A stretch of DNA of 7,317 nt from Candidatus Poribacteria bacterium (GTDB lineage: Bacteria; Poribacteria; WGA-4E; WGA-3G), in the NCBI GenBank assembly GCA_009845505.1, contig VXZL01000347.1:1-7317 (forward strand), written 5' to 3'. The notes below the pieces were generated by a model. The model saw only the letters and a list, made by a program, of their open reading frames with translations. It was not told the DNA's origin and searched no databases. Numbering within the stretch: the first letter of the stretch is position 1; each line of letters starts with the position of its first letter. Positions 5,258 to 7,317 of this stretch are shown piece after piece. The position numbers and the translations under genes are program-made.

Positions 5258-7317
5258 CTATCTCCTGCGCTGTGGACTCCACCTGATGACATAATTAGAT
5301 GGTATCTCCCTGACAAACATTGACGACGCGCGATCCCTGTCCCCAAAACGATAGGTGACAGAACTCAGATAAAGCTGCGCTTGCGCCCGGGTCATACCGA
5401 CATAGAAAAGACGACGCTCCTCCTCAAGTTCCGCTTCTGTAATATCCTGCCGCCACATCGGAAAACTCCCCTCCTCCATACCAATAATGATAACAATCGG
5501 GAATTCTGTCCCTTTCGCTGCGTGCAATGTCATTAAGGTCAACTGCTCGGTCGTGTCGTCAAGTTCATCGACATTCGTGAGCAACTTCTGATAATCCAAG
5601 AAATCCGTAAGCCTATTCGTATCACTCATTGATTCAAAATGAAGCGCGGCGTTCATAAACTGAATACGCCGTTGTCGCCACGCAAGGTCTTCTGGGAACT
5701 CAGGAGGTGGGACATCCTGTAATTCTTCCATATAGGCTGTTGCCTGTTCCGCCTCCGCTGCTTCAAGCGGGAAGCGGTCCGGCAATTTAGGGTCGTGCAT
5801 CCGGATGAAACGTTTTGCAGCATTGAGAAACGCATCCGTCTCAGTTAAGGTTTCCTTGGTAGCCGATGCGCCAGTTTTGGCAAGGATACCGACGCCGACG
5901 AGGGGTAGGAGTTCAGTCAGAGATTTTACCTCACGTTTATAAGCATCAATTTTAATGAGCTCTTTAAAGATTTCTCGATTGGCCGTAACATCTTCCAAGG
6001 CACCGTGTAGGCGACCGTGTTCGATGCCAAATTTTTCGGCGAGTGCCCCCATGTTACACCGTTGTCGCGGGAAAAGCCGACGCGCTGTGGCGAGTGTATC
6101 GTAATGGGGAGCGGACAAATCCCGACTCAAATATCGTCTGAGGTCCCGCGCGAGGATGGGATTATCGTATTCCGCTACGTTGTGCCCAATCAAGATCCGA
6201 TCTTGGATGAACCCCATGAGTTCTGGCAAAACGATTTCAATTCCTGGGGAATCTTTGACTGTTTCTGCGTCAATTCTGTGAATGCGCGTGGCGGCACGTG
6301 GAATGTGACCACCCGGCGGTTTTACCAAACTATGAAACCGTTCGACTTCGCTGCCTATTGCGCTGAGTCGTTGTGCAGCGATTTCAACAATCTCTGCCGT
6401 TTTTGGATTGATGCCAGTCGTTTCCAAATCGTAGACAACCATATCCGCCATGTTCGGACTTTCAAAACGGTTGATAAGCCGTTGGCAAAGTTTGAGGGCT
6501 GCGAGACTCCGAACCCCTTCAGTTCCAAGATGAATCGCATCTGTATCTATTACATCCGCTGTTCCAATCAGGATTGTCCGCGCGTCTCTCCCACTTTCAC
6601 CAATTTCCGAAAAATCGCCGATGAGTATATGGACTCCATTTGCCATCTGTGTCACATCGTTTTCATCAGGAGGTAGGAATTGAAGTTGCGCTGTGTGATC
6701 CAGATAGGTTTCAAGTGTCTGGTGGATAATGTGTGCCGCGCAGTATTCGTCAATCCCATGACTGGCAGTAATCTGAATCGGTTCATCGAGGTCGAGGGCA
6801 CTGTAGAGAACATCTTGCGCCGTTGTGAGATTCGACAGTTCAGGTTGCCTTTCGATGACTTCCAACTCTTCAGCGCGGTAGGCAGAACGAGACTGTTCCA
6901 ACGCGTCAAAGAGTTTGAGAATTATCTTATCAACCGCCTCTCCTTCGATTTCAGTTGATAAATCCTCAAGTTGCGTCCAGAACTGACGCACATTTCGGCG
7001 GGTCAAGGGACCGACATCCTGTGGATATGCTTCGATATTTTTCAGCAGTTCGATGAACGCAATATGTTCGCGTTGTGCGAGCCACTTCAGGCGCACCCAT
7101 GTCAAATCGTCAATGCAAGTCTCAGGAAAATTGATGGCGCGTTCCAAATCTTGTGGAAGTTGCCACTGGATAAAACGGAGATAGGCGAGAATGCTCTTAC
7201 TATTTCCCTCTCCAAAGGAATTCATCGGTTGAACGCGTTGAAATTGGATGTTGGCACGTAGGAGCTGCTCAGCCAACACGTCTGCGAGTCTATGTGTTCG
7301 GTAAAAGATCGCTATAT
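5258..7317 (-). CDS. UvrD/Rep-like superfamily 1 helicase with inserted DEDDh exonuclease domain (C-terminal part; 5' end outside window)
   Basis: The frame ends at a TAG (5258-5260) and stays open to the right edge, giving 685 visible residues. Codons upstream of the GTG at 7279 read IAIFYRTHRLAD and continue into VLAEQLLRANI. This is helicase motif IV, so that GTG is internal and the ATP-binding half lies outside. In order: motif IV (about 7235-7315); helical 2B-type sequence including AYLRFI and RAINFPE; an unusual segment (6455-6787); a DEDDh exonuclease (5954-6442) with Asp and Glu of YDLETTG at 6428-6430 and 6422-6424, GHNVAEYD with Asp at 6164-6166, and HGALED with His and Asp at 6005-6007 and 5990-5992; motif V, TLHAAKGTEF (5501-5536); and motif VI, EERRLFYVGMTRAQ (5381-5425). 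All exonuclease catalytic residues are present. It stops soon after motif VI, lacking the C-terminal extension of PcrA/UvrD. Likely a cytoplasmic 3'-5' DNA unwinding and trimming enzyme; the repair pathway is unknown. Confidence 0.9.
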   Translation of the reverse strand, partial: IAIFYRTHRLADVLAEQLLRANIQFQRVQPMNSFGEGNSKSILAYLRFIQWQLPQDLERAINFPETCIDDLTWVRLKWLAQREHIAFIELLKNIEAYPQDVGPLTRRNVRQFWTQLEDLSTEIEGEAVDKIILKLFDALEQSRSAYRAEELEVIERQPELSNLTTAQDVLYSALDLDEPIQITASHGIDEYCAAHIIHQTLETYLDHTAQLQFLPPDENDVTQMANGVHILIGDFSEIGESGRDARTILIGTADVIDTDAIHLGTEGVRSLAALKLCQRLINRFESPNMADMVVYDLETTGINPKTAEIVEIAAQRLSAIGSEVERFHSLVKPPGGHIPRAATRIHRIDAETVKDSPGIEIVLPELMGFIQDRILIGHNVAEYDNPILARDLRRYLSRDLSAPHYDTLATARRLFPRQRCNMGALAEKFGIEHGRLHGALEDVTANREIFKELIKIDAYKREVKSLTELLPLVGVGILAKTGASATKETLTETDAFLNAAKRFIRMHDPKLPDRFPLEAAEAEQATAYMEELQDVPPPEFPEDLAWRQRRIQFMNAALHFESMSDTNRLTDFLDYQKLLTNVDELDDTTEQLTLMTLHAAKGTEFPIVIIIGMEEGSFPMWRQDITEAELEEERRLFYVGMTRAQAQLYLSSVTYRFGDRDRASSMFVREIPSNYVIRWSPQRRR

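Noticed and set aside
5244..5273. CTGTTAACAG palindrome and ACAGCG/CGCTGT stem in the convergent gap, considered as a bidirectional terminator
   Set aside because: The stem has six pairs with a 12-base loop, has no T run on either strand and overlaps the helicase stop region. It is too weak to annotate.
6017..6676. Long open frame of 219 codons on the plus strand opposite the exonuclease
   Set aside because: It is antisense to a clearly coding helicase-exonuclease. The translated product shows no recognisable domain and there is no good ribosome-binding site, so it is a shadow frame.

Overview
The window suggests a genome of the Candidatus Poribacteria type (or a related Planctomycetes-like environmental bacterium), probably metagenome-derived. 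This is inferred from protein style, not from a marker gene. The clues are a planctomycete-type cytochrome c domain joined to internalin-like leucine-rich repeats, a sugar-binding-like sandwich, cohesin, dockerin and a 'PNPFNP...' C-terminal sorting tail; a Uma2-family nuclease with an Ala/Glu/Arg-rich tail; and moderate GC content. No rRNA, tRNA, CRISPR array, IS element or phage gene was seen.

Layout. Bases 1-81 (minus strand) hold the first 27 codons of an unidentified gene starting at GTG. Bases 82-266 form a divergent promoter region. Bases 267-4370 (plus) encode a 1367-residue secreted multidomain protein, the centrepiece of the window. Bases 4371-4514 are intergenic and carry an extended -10 promoter. 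Bases 4515-5222 (plus) encode a Uma2/DUF820 PD-(D/E)XK nuclease-like protein. A 35-base convergent gap follows. Bases 5258-7317 (minus) hold the C-terminal 685 residues of a UvrD/Rep-like superfamily 1 helicase that carries a DEDDh (DnaQ-type) exonuclease inside its 2A/2B region. Its reading frame runs open off the right edge, so the GTG at 7279 is internal and not the start.

How the genes relate. They do not look like one operon: each has its own promoter or lies on the opposite strand. The large protein is an exported, probably surface-attached, haem-bearing scaffold or enzyme with both a cohesin and a dockerin. The helicase-exonuclease is a cytoplasmic DNA-repair protein. The Uma2 protein is a common accessory-type gene whose role is unknown. 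The two complete plus-strand genes share a promoter layout (TTGnGn, 17 bases, TGnTATCAT). The most unusual items are the domain architectures of the large secreted protein and of the helicase, including a segment before the exonuclease that resembles a degraded DHH phosphoesterase.
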